Below, piece after piece: positions 25,068 through 34,583 of a DNA stretch of 51,577 bases. The stretch is from an uncultured Granulosicoccaceae bacterium. GTDB taxonomy: Bacteria > Pseudomonadota > Gammaproteobacteria > Granulosicoccales > Granulosicoccaceae. The position numbers were made by a program, and so were the translations under genes. The stretch covers positions 1-51,577 of the forward strand of contig CALJNA010000051.1 of assembly GCA_937981955.1 (NCBI GenBank), given 5' to 3'. Under the pieces are notes generated by a model. It did not search any database and had not been told where the DNA came from. It saw nothing but the letters and a program-made list of their open reading frames with translations. Each line of letters begins with the position of its first letter. Position 1 is the first letter of the stretch.

Positions 25068-26792
25068 GTGAGTACCCGAGATCAACGTATGGCAACCACT
25101 GCTGATAATGTGTCGACGCGTCGTCGTCGAAAGAAAGGCCAGGGCAAAGGTCGTGCGGTTGATATCAACGCACTGATGCAAGTTCGTGCATTAATCGGCG
25201 ATACAGAGCGCAGAAGTGATCTGCTGATCGAATTTTTACACCTGATACAAGACCAATACGGACACTTGTCATCGGCCCATCTGGTTGCGTTGGCTCACGA
25301 TATGAAAATGAGTCCGGCGGAAGTCTACGAGGTCGCCACCTTCTATCACCACTTTGATGTGGTTAAGGATGACCAAGTCGCACCACCTGCCATTACGATT
25401 CGAGTCTGCGACTCAGTCAGCTGTGAGCTTAATGGTGCCAAAGAACTCATCAGTGGTCTTCAAAGCGCGCTGGGTGACTCGGTACGTGTACAACCGGTGC
25501 CTTGCATTGGCCGATGCGCTGAAGCGCCCGCGGCGGTTGTTGGATTCAATACAGTCGACAAAGCCACGGTCGAATCGATCAGCGAAGCTGTGGCTTCGGG
25601 CAAGGTCAAACCTGATAACCCTCAGGCTCACATTAGCCTTGATGACTATAAGTCCGGTGGTGGTTATACAACGGCAGCGGCTGTGCATGCTGGAAAACCC
25701 GATGCGGCCAGTATTATCCAGTTGATGAAAGACGGAGGTTTACGTGGTCTGGGTGGAGCAGGTTTTCCAGCCGGGACCAAATGGGACATCGTGTCATCAC
25801 AGCCCGCGCCAAGATACATGGCGATCAATATAGATGAAGGTGAGCCTGGGACGTTTAAAGATCGCTACTATATTGAAAAAGATCCGCACCGTTTTTTTGA
25901 AGGTATGCTCATTGCCGCAACCGTTGTGGGTATCGATAAAATTTGGGTATATACGCGTGATGAGTATGCGCTGGGGCGCGAAATTCTCGAACACGAACTG
26001 GCGAAACTACAAGCCGACCCGCCATACCCGCTGCCAAGTATCGAATTGCGCCGTGGTGCTGGTGCTTATATCTGCGGTGAAGAATCCGCGATGATCGAAT
26101 CAATTGAAGGTAAGCGAGGTTTGCCCAGATTGCGCCCGCCCTTTGTTGCGCAAGTCGGTTTGTTCGGACGTCCCACGCTTGAGCATAATTTTGAAACCTT
26201 GTACTGGGTTCGTGACTTTGTTGAAAAAGGACACGAATGGTTCACCAGTGAAGGTCGAAACGATCGTGTTGGTTTACGCAGTTTCTCTGTATCAGGTCGA
26301 GTCAAGAAGCCAGGTGTGCACTTTGCGCCAGCGGGCATTACCATGGAGCAGCTCATAGAAGAGTATTGTGGTGGCATGCTCGACGGGCATTCGTTTTACG
26401 GGTATTTCCCGGGAGGGGCATCCGGTGGCATCTTGCCAGCGTCGATGGGCAATCTGCCGCTCGATTTCGACACCCTTCAACCGCATGGTTGTTTTATCGG
26501 TTCAGCCGCTATTGTCGTGTTGTCCGATAAAGATTCTGCTCGTCAGGCGGCTTTAACTTCAATGCGCTTTTTTGAACATGAATCGTGCGGTCAATGCACG
26601 CCGTGTCGCGTTGGTACCGGGAAAGCAGCTGAACTTATGGCACAAGAGAACTGGAATATAGAGCAGCTTGAAGACTTGGCTACCGTAATGGAAGACGCAT
26701 CAATCTGTGGACTGGGTCAAGCGGCTCCCAACCCGTTACGCAGTGTGATCAAACATTTTGCGCATGAACTTAATATGGAGGCCAGCAGCTGA
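25068..26792 (+). CDS. NAD-dependent formate dehydrogenase beta subunit, NuoE-NuoF fusion
   Basis: This 574-residue subunit carries a NuoE/FdsG-like part (about 35-170), with [2Fe-2S] cysteines in CDSVSC and CIGRC, fused to a NuoF/FdsB-like part (about 190-560). The latter has the FMN/NADH region LRGLGGAGFPAGTKW, NIDEGEPGTFKDR, RRGAGAYICGEE, and a [4Fe-4S] motif SCGQCTPCRVG with a distal Cys. It passes electrons from the alpha subunit to NAD+. The fusion and size match the beta subunit of Methylobacterium FDH1. GTG 25068 is annotated; ATG 25089 in frame is an alternative. The stop overlaps the alpha-subunit ATG (TGATG). Confidence 0.9.
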   Translation: MSTRDQRMATTADNVSTRRRRKKGQGKGRAVDINALMQVRALIGDTERRSDLLIEFLHLIQDQYGHLSSAHLVALAHDMKMSPAEVYEVATFYHHFDVVKDDQVAPPAITIRVCDSVSCELNGAKELISGLQSALGDSVRVQPVPCIGRCAEAPAAVVGFNTVDKATVESISEAVASGKVKPDNPQAHISLDDYKSGGGYTTAAAVHAGKPDAASIIQLMKDGGLRGLGGAGFPAGTKWDIVSSQPAPRYMAINIDEGEPGTFKDRYYIEKDPHRFFEGMLIAATVVGIDKIWVYTRDEYALGREILEHELAKLQADPPYPLPSIELRRGAGAYICGEESAMIESIEGKRGLPRLRPPFVAQVGLFGRPTLEHNFETLYWVRDFVEKGHEWFTSEGRNDRVGLRSFSVSGRVKKPGVHFAPAGITMEQLIEEYCGGMLDGHSFYGYFPGGASGGILPASMGNLPLDFDTLQPHGCFIGSAAIVVLSDKDSARQAALTSMRFFEHESCGQCTPCRVGTGKAAELMAQENWNIEQLEDLATVMEDASICGLGQAAPNPLRSVIKHFAHELNMEASS

Positions 26793-29533
26793 TGGCGGCC
26801 AATCCGGAAGATGTAATTTCTACCGTCAGTTTTGAGCTGAACGGTAAGGTTGTCGATGCCTTTGAAGGCGAATCAATATTACAGGCAGCAAAACGCGCCG
26901 GTGTAGACATACCACACCTTTGTTACAAGGATGGGTTGCGCGCGGATGGAAACTGTCGCGCGTGTGTTGTCGAGATTGAAGGCGAACGCGTTCTCCAACC
27001 TTCGTGCGTTAGAACACCGACCGAAGGCATGAAAGTGAACACGGCCAGTGAGCGGGCCGTTAAATCGCAAAAGCTGGTGCTGGAATTGCTGCAATCCGAT
27101 GTGGCTGAGACGGTATACACGGTTGAATCCGAGTTGGACTTCTGGTCGAAAAAACTCGATGTTGGTAAACCGCGATTCAAGGCTCGTCATCAGGCCGTTG
27201 CGGACTTATCACATCCTGCTATTGCCGTAAACATGGATGCCTGTATTCAATGCACTCGTTGCCTGCGAGCGTGCAGAGAAGAGCAGGTGAACGATGTTAT
27301 TGGCATGGCTTTTCGCGGCAACCACGCCGAGATCGTGTTCGATCTTGGTGATGACATGGGCGCGAGTTCATGCGTGGCCTGTGGTGAATGTGTTCAAGCC
27401 TGTCCAACGGGTGCTTTAATGCCGGCACAAAACGTTGGTCTGGAGAAGATTGACAAGAAAGTAGATTCTGTTTGCCCTTATTGCGGTGTGGGTTGCTTGC
27501 TGACCTTCAACGTTAAAGACAACAAAATTCTTTACGTTGATGGCCGTGATGGGCCTGCGAACAAAAGTCGTTTGTGTGTTAAAGGTCGGTATGGTTTTGA
27601 CTATCTTGCACACCCGGAAAGATTAACAAAACCGTTGATCAGAAAAGAAGGTGTGCCCAAAGGGCTCAATGAACACTTTGATGCAGCGGACCCTTCAAAA
27701 ATGTTCCGCGAAGCGTCCTGGGAAGAAGCGCTCGAATTGGCTGCAGGTGGTTTGAACAGTATCAAAGCTGAACACGGACCTTCCGGGCTTGCAGGCTTTG
27801 GTTCAGCCAAAGGCAGCAATGAAGAGGCCTATTTGTTTCAAAAACTGGTTCGAACCGGATTCGGTACAAACAACGTTGATCATTGCACCAGACTTTGTCA
27901 TGCATCGAGTGTCAGTGCTTTGCTAGAAGGTGTTGGCTCAGGCGCTGTGTCAAATCAGGTTGATGATGTGGCCAATTGCGAAGTCATGGTGGTGATCGGT
28001 GCAAACCCCGCCGGCAATCATCCTGTTGCGGCGACGTTTATGAAAAACGCTGCCAAGTCGGGAAAGACGCTCATTGTCATGGATCCGCGGCGCACTGATT
28101 TGTCTCGTCACGCAGACTACATGTTGCAGTTTAAGCCAGATACTGACGTGGCAATGCTTAATGCCATCATGTTCACGATTATCGATGAGAATCTGACCGA
28201 TAAGGACTTTATCGAAAAACGTACCGAAGAGTTTGCAGCGTTAAAGGACAACGTACAAAACTACAGCCCTGAAAAAATGGAAGCTGTTTGTGGTATCCCG
28301 GCTGAAACCTTACGACAGGTTGCGCGGGTGTTTGCTAAGTCAAAAGGGTCAATGATTTTTTGGGGTATGGGTGTCTCACAACACATTCATGGCACCGATA
28401 ACGCGCGCTGTCTTATTGCGCTATGTATGATCACTGGACAAATAGGTCGCCCTGGAACCGGTTTGCATCCGTTGCGTGGACAGAACAATGTGCAGGGTGC
28501 GTCTGATGCGGGCCTTATTCCAATGATGTTTCCGGATTATCGTCGCGTGGACAATGAAGATGCGCATGCGCACTTCAGCAAATTCTGGAATGCGGAACTC
28601 GATAGCGTACCCGGGCTTACGGTTGTTGAAATCATGCACGCGGTGCTCGCAGGTACCTTGCACGGTATGTATATCATGGGCGAAAACCCGGCCATGTCTG
28701 ATCCGAATCTTAATCATGCGCGGGAAGCCTTGTCGAGCCTGAAGCATCTTGTGGTTCAGGATTTGTTTCTGACCGAAACGGCTGCCTTTGCCGATGTCGT
28801 GCTGCCAGCTTCAGGTTGGGCTGAGAAAGATGGCACGGTAACCAACACGGACAGACGCGTGCAAATGGGGCGTCAAGCCCTTGATATGCCCGGGGATGCC
28901 AGACAAGATATCTGGATACTGCAGGAAATGGCTAACCGTCTTGGCTTGAGTTGGCAGTATGATCATGTGTCCGATGTATACGAGGAAATGCGGCAGGCCA
29001 TGCCCAGTATTACCGGAATCAGCTGGGATAGGCTACAAGCCGCAGATTCAGTCACGTACCCATGCGCTGATGCCAACGATCCCGGCCAGCCTGTGGTCTT
29101 CCAGGAGAGCTTTCCAACACCCAGCGGCAAGGCCAAGCTGGTGCCTGCGACTATCATTAGCGCGGACGAAACAACAGACAACGAGTACCCGTATGTGCTC
29201 ATGACCGGTCGTCAGCTTGAGCACTGGCACACGGGCACCATGACGCGGCGCTCTCGAGTGCTCGATGCGGTCGAACCAGAAGCCATCATTACACTTAACC
29301 CGGAAGACCTTGCAAGCTTGAAAATTGAAGCCGGTGAACGTGTGAAGGTTACGTCCAGGCGTGGACAAATCACCGCAACCGCTCGAAGTGATGCAGGACT
29401 GAGCAGTGGCGAGATTTTCATACCGTTCTGTTACCACGAGGCTGCGGCGAATTTGTTGACGAACGAAGCGCTCGACCCGTACGGGAAAATCCCGGAATTC
29501 AAATTTTGTGCTGTTCAGATTGAAGCTGCCTGA
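26792..29533 (+). CDS. Formate dehydrogenase catalytic alpha subunit (Mo/W-bis-MGD)
   Basis: This 913-residue molybdopterin enzyme oxidises formate to CO2. The N-terminal [2Fe-2S] domain (about 10-90) has cysteines in CYKDGLRADGNCRAC. Two [4Fe-4S] ferredoxin motifs follow (CIQCTRCLRAC, CVACGECVQAC), then a further [4Fe-4S] site (VCPYCGVGC) and the bis-MGD domain. The catalytic residue is Cys369, followed by His in TRLCHASSV; it is cysteine, not selenocysteine. A C-terminal molybdopterin dinucleotide-binding domain (about 790-905) includes MTGRQLEHWHTGTMTRRS. It overlaps the beta gene by 1 base. No FdhD or accessory delta subunit gene is visible here, so maturation factors must lie elsewhere. 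Mo versus W cannot be told. Confidence 0.93.
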   Translation: MAANPEDVISTVSFELNGKVVDAFEGESILQAAKRAGVDIPHLCYKDGLRADGNCRACVVEIEGERVLQPSCVRTPTEGMKVNTASERAVKSQKLVLELLQSDVAETVYTVESELDFWSKKLDVGKPRFKARHQAVADLSHPAIAVNMDACIQCTRCLRACREEQVNDVIGMAFRGNHAEIVFDLGDDMGASSCVACGECVQACPTGALMPAQNVGLEKIDKKVDSVCPYCGVGCLLTFNVKDNKILYVDGRDGPANKSRLCVKGRYGFDYLAHPERLTKPLIRKEGVPKGLNEHFDAADPSKMFREASWEEALELAAGGLNSIKAEHGPSGLAGFGSAKGSNEEAYLFQKLVRTGFGTNNVDHCTRLCHASSVSALLEGVGSGAVSNQVDDVANCEVMVVIGANPAGNHPVAATFMKNAAKSGKTLIVMDPRRTDLSRHADYMLQFKPDTDVAMLNAIMFTIIDENLTDKDFIEKRTEEFAALKDNVQNYSPEKMEAVCGIPAETLRQVARVFAKSKGSMIFWGMGVSQHIHGTDNARCLIALCMITGQIGRPGTGLHPLRGQNNVQGASDAGLIPMMFPDYRRVDNEDAHAHFSKFWNAELDSVPGLTVVEIMHAVLAGTLHGMYIMGENPAMSDPNLNHAREALSSLKHLVVQDLFLTETAAFADVVLPASGWAEKDGTVTNTDRRVQMGRQALDMPGDARQDIWILQEMANRLGLSWQYDHVSDVYEEMRQAMPSITGISWDRLQAADSVTYPCADANDPGQPVVFQESFPTPSGKAKLVPATIISADETTDNEYPYVLMTGRQLEHWHTGTMTRRSRVLDAVEPEAIITLNPEDLASLKIEAGERVKVTSRRGQITATARSDAGLSSGEIFIPFCYHEAAANLLTNEALDPYGKIPEFKFCAVQIEAA

Positions 29534-29560
29534 TCTAAACCAGAAGCAGGCTAATCCGGT

Positions 29561-29580
29561 GCAATGTAGCGACACATTGC
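29561..29580. terminator. First hairpin after fdh alpha gene
   Basis: GCAATGT (29561-29567) pairs with ACATTGC (29574-29580) around 6 bases, 27 bases after the stop codon. No T-run follows. It is a weak candidate for the operon's 3' end. Confidence 0.4.
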
Positions 29581-29627
29581 GCTGGCTGCGCCGCTGATTC
29601 TCCACAGTTCCTCGCGACGCACTGGTG

Positions 29628-29651
29628 CGCACTAAATGTGAATTTAGTGCG
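29628..29651. terminator. Second, stronger hairpin after fdh alpha gene
   Basis: CGCACTAAAT (29628-29637) and ATTTAGTGCG (29642-29651) form a perfect 10-bp stem with a 4-base loop GTGA. It follows the first hairpin by 47 bases. There is no T-run, so it could be a processing or stability hairpin instead of an intrinsic terminator. Confidence 0.5.
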
Positions 29652-29929
29652 TGATCCGGGCCTGGGGTGCTGAGCCACAGTAGTCATACTGGTACTATCT
29701 ATCCCATTCCATCTGCAACACAATGTGTAACGTTGATGCCGTAGGCGATGTTTACAGCATCAATCCGGTAACATGTTGCATCGTTCGGTTAGCAGCTACT
29801 AATAAGGGGTTGTCAGCGCAGAACTACGGATAGTGCTCACTCGTACAGCAATCGCGCTGTCATTTAACCGCTTTATCGTCAGGCAAATGAGTTGCCGGTT
29901 TAAAAACTAAACTATTTCTTAAGAAACAC

Positions 29930-32095
29930 ATGTTCAAATCACTAGCTACTGTCCTCCTTTTTATTGCATGCCAGTCTTTGGCCTTTGCATTGTCAGCACC
30001 CAGTATTACCGTGACGGCTGCGGGCGATGGACAGGTACGCATTAACGTTCAGCAGGCAGACGATGTCGATGGCTTCAATGTTTATTTCAATGGTGCATAC
30101 CACAGCACACACCGACCTGATCCAGGCAGCAACTCATTTGTATTTCCCGGCACAACAGGCGCTTATTGCGTTGCAAGTTTCGCTACCGTAGATGGTGCGC
30201 AGCAGTACAGCCCGTGCAGCGCATCGGTCAATTTACAAACCACAGACCCGGCTCCGGGTGTGCCTGGAAATTTTCGTTCCACATTGTATTCAGCCACGGT
30301 TGCCGAATTGTTCTGGGATGCGTCTGTTGATGATGGCTTTGTGCAGTCATATGAGATTACTCGAGATACGCAAGTCATAGCCAATGTGAATGGCCGGAGT
30401 TACTTTGAACCATCGTTAGCTGCTAACACCCAATATGAATACGTCATTGTGGCTATCGACAATGAAGGCAATCGCAGTGCCAGCGCTTCTTTAACGCTGG
30501 ATACTGGCAGTGGATCCAATCCGCCTCCGGTAGTGAACAATGGAGATATGTCCGCGCCTTCAACACCTGGTAATTTGCGTGGCTTGTTTTACTCTGATAC
30601 TGCGGCAGAAATCTTCTGGGATGCATCATTCGATGATAATGGAATAGCCGGGTATGAGATTCGGAGGAACAGCGAGGTTTTAGAACAACGCGATGGTCGC
30701 AGTTATTTCGATTCGTCGGTTAATCGAGACCAAAGTTATTTATATGAAATTGTTGCCATTGATTTTAATGGTAATCGCAGTAACGCGGCTCAGTTAACGC
30801 TCGGAAACGGTAGCGAAAGTGGTGGCTCAAATCCAGAACCGCAGCAGAGCAATCAACTGGAATTGCAACTGCCATCGGACAGGTTTGAGTTGGTCGAAGG
30901 TGCGAGTGCCAGTTTGTTCGTGCCGTTTTCTGTAGTTCGAAGCCCTGACAACACGCGTGCGGTTAATCTGACTTTGCGGGCAGAGCACCCATCTTCTGAG
31001 TCTGAGTTGTTTTATCAAATACAGCCTTCGAATCTTTCTCAAAGTGAATCTGGTGCAACACTTGAAGTGCGCTTGGGTGTTGGCGTTGCGCCGCTCGATT
31101 TTCATGAGCGACGATTTATTCTCTCTGCCAGTGACGGTAACAGTGTGCAGGAAGCACGTGTTGTTTTTGATGTCAAACCGATCAAAGCGCCGGATGTTTA
31201 TTTGCTGGTAGGGCAAAGCAATATGGAAGGTTCCAGTGAAATGTTCGCAAAGAACACGAACCCTGGTGGGCCGGATGAATTGAACAGTCGAATAAGACAA
31301 TTGAATGTAACATCGAACAGCACAGATGTATTTCAACAAGACTGGCAATTTACTGATGAATCTGCCAATACCAGTTCGCCACGTTACATAACGGCTGAAG
31401 ACCCGCTGCACGAACCGCGTGCACCGGGTCGGTTCTCGAAAGAAGCATCGTTCATAGGAATGGGCCTGTCATTTGCAAAAGCGGCATTGCCTTACACCTC
31501 TCAGGAAATTTACCTTGTTCCCGCAGCGTGGTCGGCAACCGGATTCTGTGCAGGCGCGGCGGATGGTCTTTCGTGGAATGCGGAGCCAACACCGGAAGGA
31601 TTTCTTGGTGGTACTTTGCTAGCTGATCGCGCGCTGACTCGCCTGAATATGACCCTGCGTGAAACCGGTGGCGTGTTCAGAGGCATACTGTGGCATCAAG
31701 GTGAAGCTGATTCCAACAATAACGATTGTGCTAACAGATACGCTGTCAACCTGCAAAATCTGGTAGCTCGATTGCGAACTGATGCGCTGGAAGATGCTCG
31801 AGGTGCAAATGCTCGCGGCGCAGATGTTAATATACCGCTTGTCGTTGGCTCAATGTCGATAGGCACAGATGATCGCGGTTCGTTCGCGTCATTCGGTGCG
31901 ACAAAGTCGGTCGTTGATTCTGTTCATCGCAATATCGCAAATAGCATTGTTCATGCTGAATTTAGCAATAATGATGATTTACAGCCTCCGACATACCCAT
32001 GTGGTTCGGGCTCATGTATCCATTTTGGTGCAGCGGCCTATCGAATAATGGGTACTCGCTATCACGACGCATTGCGTCGTATAATTATGCGTTAA
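29930..32095 (+). CDS. Secreted SASA/CE6-like carbohydrate esterase with two FnIII domains
   Basis: This 721-residue protein has a signal peptide (about 1-22). Two fibronectin-III-like repeats (about 103-195 and 205-290) share the pattern PGNxR...WDAS...NRSA. A spacer (about 300-415) leads to a C-terminal esterase domain (about 418-721) of the sialate-O-acetylesterase/CE6 SGNH type: Ser430 in GQSNMEG, WHQGEAD at 588-594, and His698 in HFGAAAYR as the likely catalytic His. It probably removes acetyl groups from a polysaccharide outside the cell or in the periplasm; the substrate is unknown. The glucokinase gene next door hints at sugar use. Confidence 0.85.
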   Translation: MFKSLATVLLFIACQSLAFALSAPSITVTAAGDGQVRINVQQADDVDGFNVYFNGAYHSTHRPDPGSNSFVFPGTTGAYCVASFATVDGAQQYSPCSASVNLQTTDPAPGVPGNFRSTLYSATVAELFWDASVDDGFVQSYEITRDTQVIANVNGRSYFEPSLAANTQYEYVIVAIDNEGNRSASASLTLDTGSGSNPPPVVNNGDMSAPSTPGNLRGLFYSDTAAEIFWDASFDDNGIAGYEIRRNSEVLEQRDGRSYFDSSVNRDQSYLYEIVAIDFNGNRSNAAQLTLGNGSESGGSNPEPQQSNQLELQLPSDRFELVEGASASLFVPFSVVRSPDNTRAVNLTLRAEHPSSESELFYQIQPSNLSQSESGATLEVRLGVGVAPLDFHERRFILSASDGNSVQEARVVFDVKPIKAPDVYLLVGQSNMEGSSEMFAKNTNPGGPDELNSRIRQLNVTSNSTDVFQQDWQFTDESANTSSPRYITAEDPLHEPRAPGRFSKEASFIGMGLSFAKAALPYTSQEIYLVPAAWSATGFCAGAADGLSWNAEPTPEGFLGGTLLADRALTRLNMTLRETGGVFRGILWHQGEADSNNNDCANRYAVNLQNLVARLRTDALEDARGANARGADVNIPLVVGSMSIGTDDRGSFASFGATKSVVDSVHRNIANSIVHAEFSNNDDLQPPTYPCGSGSCIHFGAAAYRIMGTRYHDALRRIIMR

Positions 32096-32147
32096 CAGTT
32101 GCGCCAGGTGGCGCACATTGGCCATCTTTGATTCAACGGCGCGATTG

Positions 32148-33107
32148 ATGAACCCGACAGAAACCAGGTTGGTAGGAGACGTTGGCGGCACTAATGCACG
32201 CTTTGCCTTACTGAACGAAACCGATCAACCGGTACATGCCAAAACCTACGCAGCGGCCGAATACGCCAGCATGGCGGATGCGTTGCGCCAATATTTCAAT
32301 GACCTATCCATCAGTGCACCAAAGTCGGCTTGTATCGCTGTGGCCACACGTGTTCTCGATGACAATATCGATTTCACCAACAACGAACAATGGTCGTTTT
32401 CAACGACTGCTCTTGCCAAAGAGCTGCAAATAGAACAGCTGCAAGTAATCAATGATTTCACCGCTCTTGCGCTGTCCGTACCGCATTTGCCCAGTGAGCA
32501 ACTGCAGCAAATTGGATGTGGACAAGTTCGACCAGACGAACCGATGGGTGTTATTGGACCCGGAACCGGTTTGGGTGTTTCAGGCCTCATCCCGCTTAAT
32601 GAGGCTGGTCAATGGCGGGCGCTTAACTCCGAGGGCGGGCACTGCTCTGCATCGGTGCATACCGAACGCGAGATGGCGGTACTGTCCGTGTTTTCGCGTC
32701 GGTTCGGGCATGTGTCTTTCGAACGATTTCTGTCAGGGCCCGGACTTGTAAACATGGTTAACGCGCTGCGCGAGATTGATGGCCAACCCGAGAAAGATTA
32801 CCAACCCGAGGTTGTCACTCGCGACGGATTGAACCGCTCGGATAAACATTGCACTGAGGCGCTGAACATCTTTTGTGCACTGCTTGGCTCGTATGCCGGC
32901 GATCTATCATTGTTATTGGGTGCTTCCGGTGGGATTTATGTTGGTGGCGGTATCGTTCCACGGCTGGGTGAGTTTTTAACGAATTCCTCCTTTCGCGAAC
33001 GCTTTGAGGCAAAAGGGCGGGTTTCTGATGAACTCGTGACGGTACCCACATTCGTTATATTGTCGCCGTTTCCGGGGCTCCTGGGTGCGGGTCAGCGGCT
33101 GGTTTGA
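32148..33107 (+). CDS. glk: Glucokinase (Glk family)
   Basis: This protein (319 residues from ATG 32148; E. coli Glk has 321) phosphorylates glucose with ATP in the cytoplasm. Motifs are VGDVGGTNARFAL (phosphate-binding), VINDFTALAL with the catalytic Asp, IGPGTGLGVS and the sugar-binding NSEGGHCS. ATG 32148 places the ATP-binding loop at the usual distance from the N-terminus; the TTG at 32118 in the same frame would add ten unneeded residues. The gene starts 52 bases after the esterase gene. Confidence 0.9.
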   Translation: MNPTETRLVGDVGGTNARFALLNETDQPVHAKTYAAAEYASMADALRQYFNDLSISAPKSACIAVATRVLDDNIDFTNNEQWSFSTTALAKELQIEQLQVINDFTALALSVPHLPSEQLQQIGCGQVRPDEPMGVIGPGTGLGVSGLIPLNEAGQWRALNSEGGHCSASVHTEREMAVLSVFSRRFGHVSFERFLSGPGLVNMVNALREIDGQPEKDYQPEVVTRDGLNRSDKHCTEALNIFCALLGSYAGDLSLLLGASGGIYVGGGIVPRLGEFLTNSSFRERFEAKGRVSDELVTVPTFVILSPFPGLLGAGQRLV

Positions 33108-33170
33108 AGGTTGAAAAACGCTCGAAAGTCCCCAGTTTGTTGATAATGACGCATTAATTGGAGCAACCGA

Positions 33171-33641
33171 ATGAGCAACTACCGACAAGACCCGTTTATC
33201 AATCTCGACGGTATCCAGAAAATCCAGCAAGAACTTGGAAAAGGGCTGGGAAAAGAGCTGGAGAAGATTTTTGAAGGGGACTGGATCAAGACCTCCTCAC
33301 GCTATGCAGGCAGTGGTGACTGGGTGCCTGACACGGACACGGTTGAAACTGACTCTCACTGGCAGTTCATTGTAGATCTTCCCGGGGTTTCGCTAGCGGA
33401 CATTGATGTCAGCGTACTCCGAGATGAAATCCGGATAAAAGGTAACAAACGTAACGACTACAGCGGGACAGCTGTTTCAAGTGAACGCCGAGTCGGCGAG
33501 TTTGAGCGCGTGCTGGCCTTGCCTGACGATGTTGATGAATCCACTCTCAATGCATCGATGCAAAATGGGGTTCTCAGTCTTACAGTAGATAAGAGCCAGG
33601 TTAGCAGCGCCCGATCTATCCCTGTCAAAGACGCGAATTAG
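33171..33641 (+). CDS. Small heat-shock protein (Hsp20/alpha-crystallin family)
   Basis: This 156-residue cytoplasmic chaperone has a short N-terminal region with a charged helix (about 20-40). An alpha-crystallin domain (about 58-148) follows, starting at DTDTVETDSHWQFIVDLPGV, with EIRIKGNKR, GEFERVLALPDDVD and the closing NGVLSLTV. Such proteins bind unfolding proteins under stress. Its 3' end overlaps the convergent lipoprotein gene by 17 bases, so the two messages are complementary at their ends. Confidence 0.9.
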   Translation: MSNYRQDPFINLDGIQKIQQELGKGLGKELEKIFEGDWIKTSSRYAGSGDWVPDTDTVETDSHWQFIVDLPGVSLADIDVSVLRDEIRIKGNKRNDYSGTAVSSERRVGEFERVLALPDDVDESTLNASMQNGVLSLTVDKSQVSSARSIPVKDAN

Positions 33642-34449
33642 CAAGATGTTCGTCGATCAGCCCGCTAACTCGGCGGGCCTGATCATCACAGTTTGCCGAT
33701 GGACTTGATGCTGATAACGCACCATCGAGCAAATCGAACTCACAGTTAAAAACACCACTTACTGCGGCGTCGAGATTACGCAAGCTGAATTGGTTCGGCA
33801 CAATGTCAAAGGCGATGTAAGCACCGGCTTTTGGCTGGGGTCGTTCGGGCTGTCCGGGTGCAGCCTCAGGCACGAACCAAAGTGTATTCACGGTCAGTTC
33901 GGCTCGCTGCAACTCACATCCATCTGCCTGATTATTCAGTATGCTATCGCGACACAGGGGCGTGTCTGTCAGAGAGGCTATGCCTATATAGATTGGGCTA
34001 TTGCTAACCGAGAGTGCCTGTAAACAATCAATATTCAGAAGTGGCTCTCCCAATGCCGGATCAAATGGACCGAGACATTCGTTTTCCTGCGGGCTCAACA
34101 ATTCTCCCTGACTCAACTTGGTATTAAGCTCCGTCAGCGAGGTACGAGCCAGTAAGCGTATTCGATCGTGCAGTTGGCCAAGCCCTGAATCGGTATCAAT
34201 TAGATCAACATTATTGACGACAGTGTCGGGCATGTTTGCCGCGACAGTATTTTCATTTGTTTCTATTGTTTCAGAGCCTGGATTACCAGTTTCATCGTCG
34301 TTGGGCATGGCGTTTTCATCAGACGCACCGTTTGTTTCCGCTGGTTCGGTATTGGTGCTTGCCTGTGACGCTGTCTCGTCGGATGATCCGGAACTACATG
34401 CGGCGAGAAGCAAAAGTGCGATGACCGGAAAAAAGTGGGTGATTTTCAT
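33625..34449 (-). CDS. Predicted lipoprotein of unknown function
   Basis: This protein has 274 residues from the ATG at 34449 on the minus strand. The signal peptide ends in the lipobox LLLAACSSGSS, so Cys19 or so should be lipidated. An acidic Ser/Thr/Asn-rich linker (about 20-85) follows, then a folded part (about 90-274) with several cysteines (ENECLG, IDCLQAL, TPLCRD, DGCELQ, FNCEFD, ANCDD) that may form disulfides. I do not recognise the family. The start is chosen for the signal peptide; an upstream in-frame start at 34473 adds 8 residues. Its 3' end overlaps hsp20. Confidence 0.75.
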   Translation of the reverse strand: MKITHFFPVIALLLLAACSSGSSDETASQASTNTEPAETNGASDENAMPNDDETGNPGSETIETNENTVAANMPDTVVNNVDLIDTDSGLGQLHDRIRLLARTSLTELNTKLSQGELLSPQENECLGPFDPALGEPLLNIDCLQALSVSNSPIYIGIASLTDTPLCRDSILNNQADGCELQRAELTVNTLWFVPEAAPGQPERPQPKAGAYIAFDIVPNQFSLRNLDAAVSGVFNCEFDLLDGALSASSPSANCDDQARRVSGLIDEHLANSRL

Positions 34450-34583
34450 TCGCTTATAGCTGACGGCTGGCATTGAGTTCCTCTAACATACCGCGATCAG
34501 CCAGCTGTGTACATTTACAAAATGGTGTGCATTGCAAACTGTGGAAAACTAAGTTCGATTTTTGTTACCGACTGCGCTTCGTT

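Larger units (their letters stand above)
29534..29929. other. Gene-free region after the formate dehydrogenase operon
   Basis: These 396 bases contain no credible gene on either strand. They hold the inverted repeats at 29561-29580 and 29628-29651, a wider pair TTGATGC/GCATCAA (29733-29739 and 29757-29763), and a 12-bp palindrome TTTCTTAAGAAA (29915-29926) just before the next start codon. The first two probably belong to the 3' end of the operon; the last may be regulatory. Confidence 0.65.

Noticed and set aside
29048..29632. Minus-strand 194-residue open frame at the end of the formate dehydrogenase gene
   Set aside because: Mostly antisense to the conserved C-terminal domain of the alpha subunit; composition is not protein-like.
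30827..31411. Minus-strand 194-residue open frame in the esterase gene
   Set aside because: Antisense to the FnIII-to-esterase region, with no recognisable motif or ribosome-binding site.
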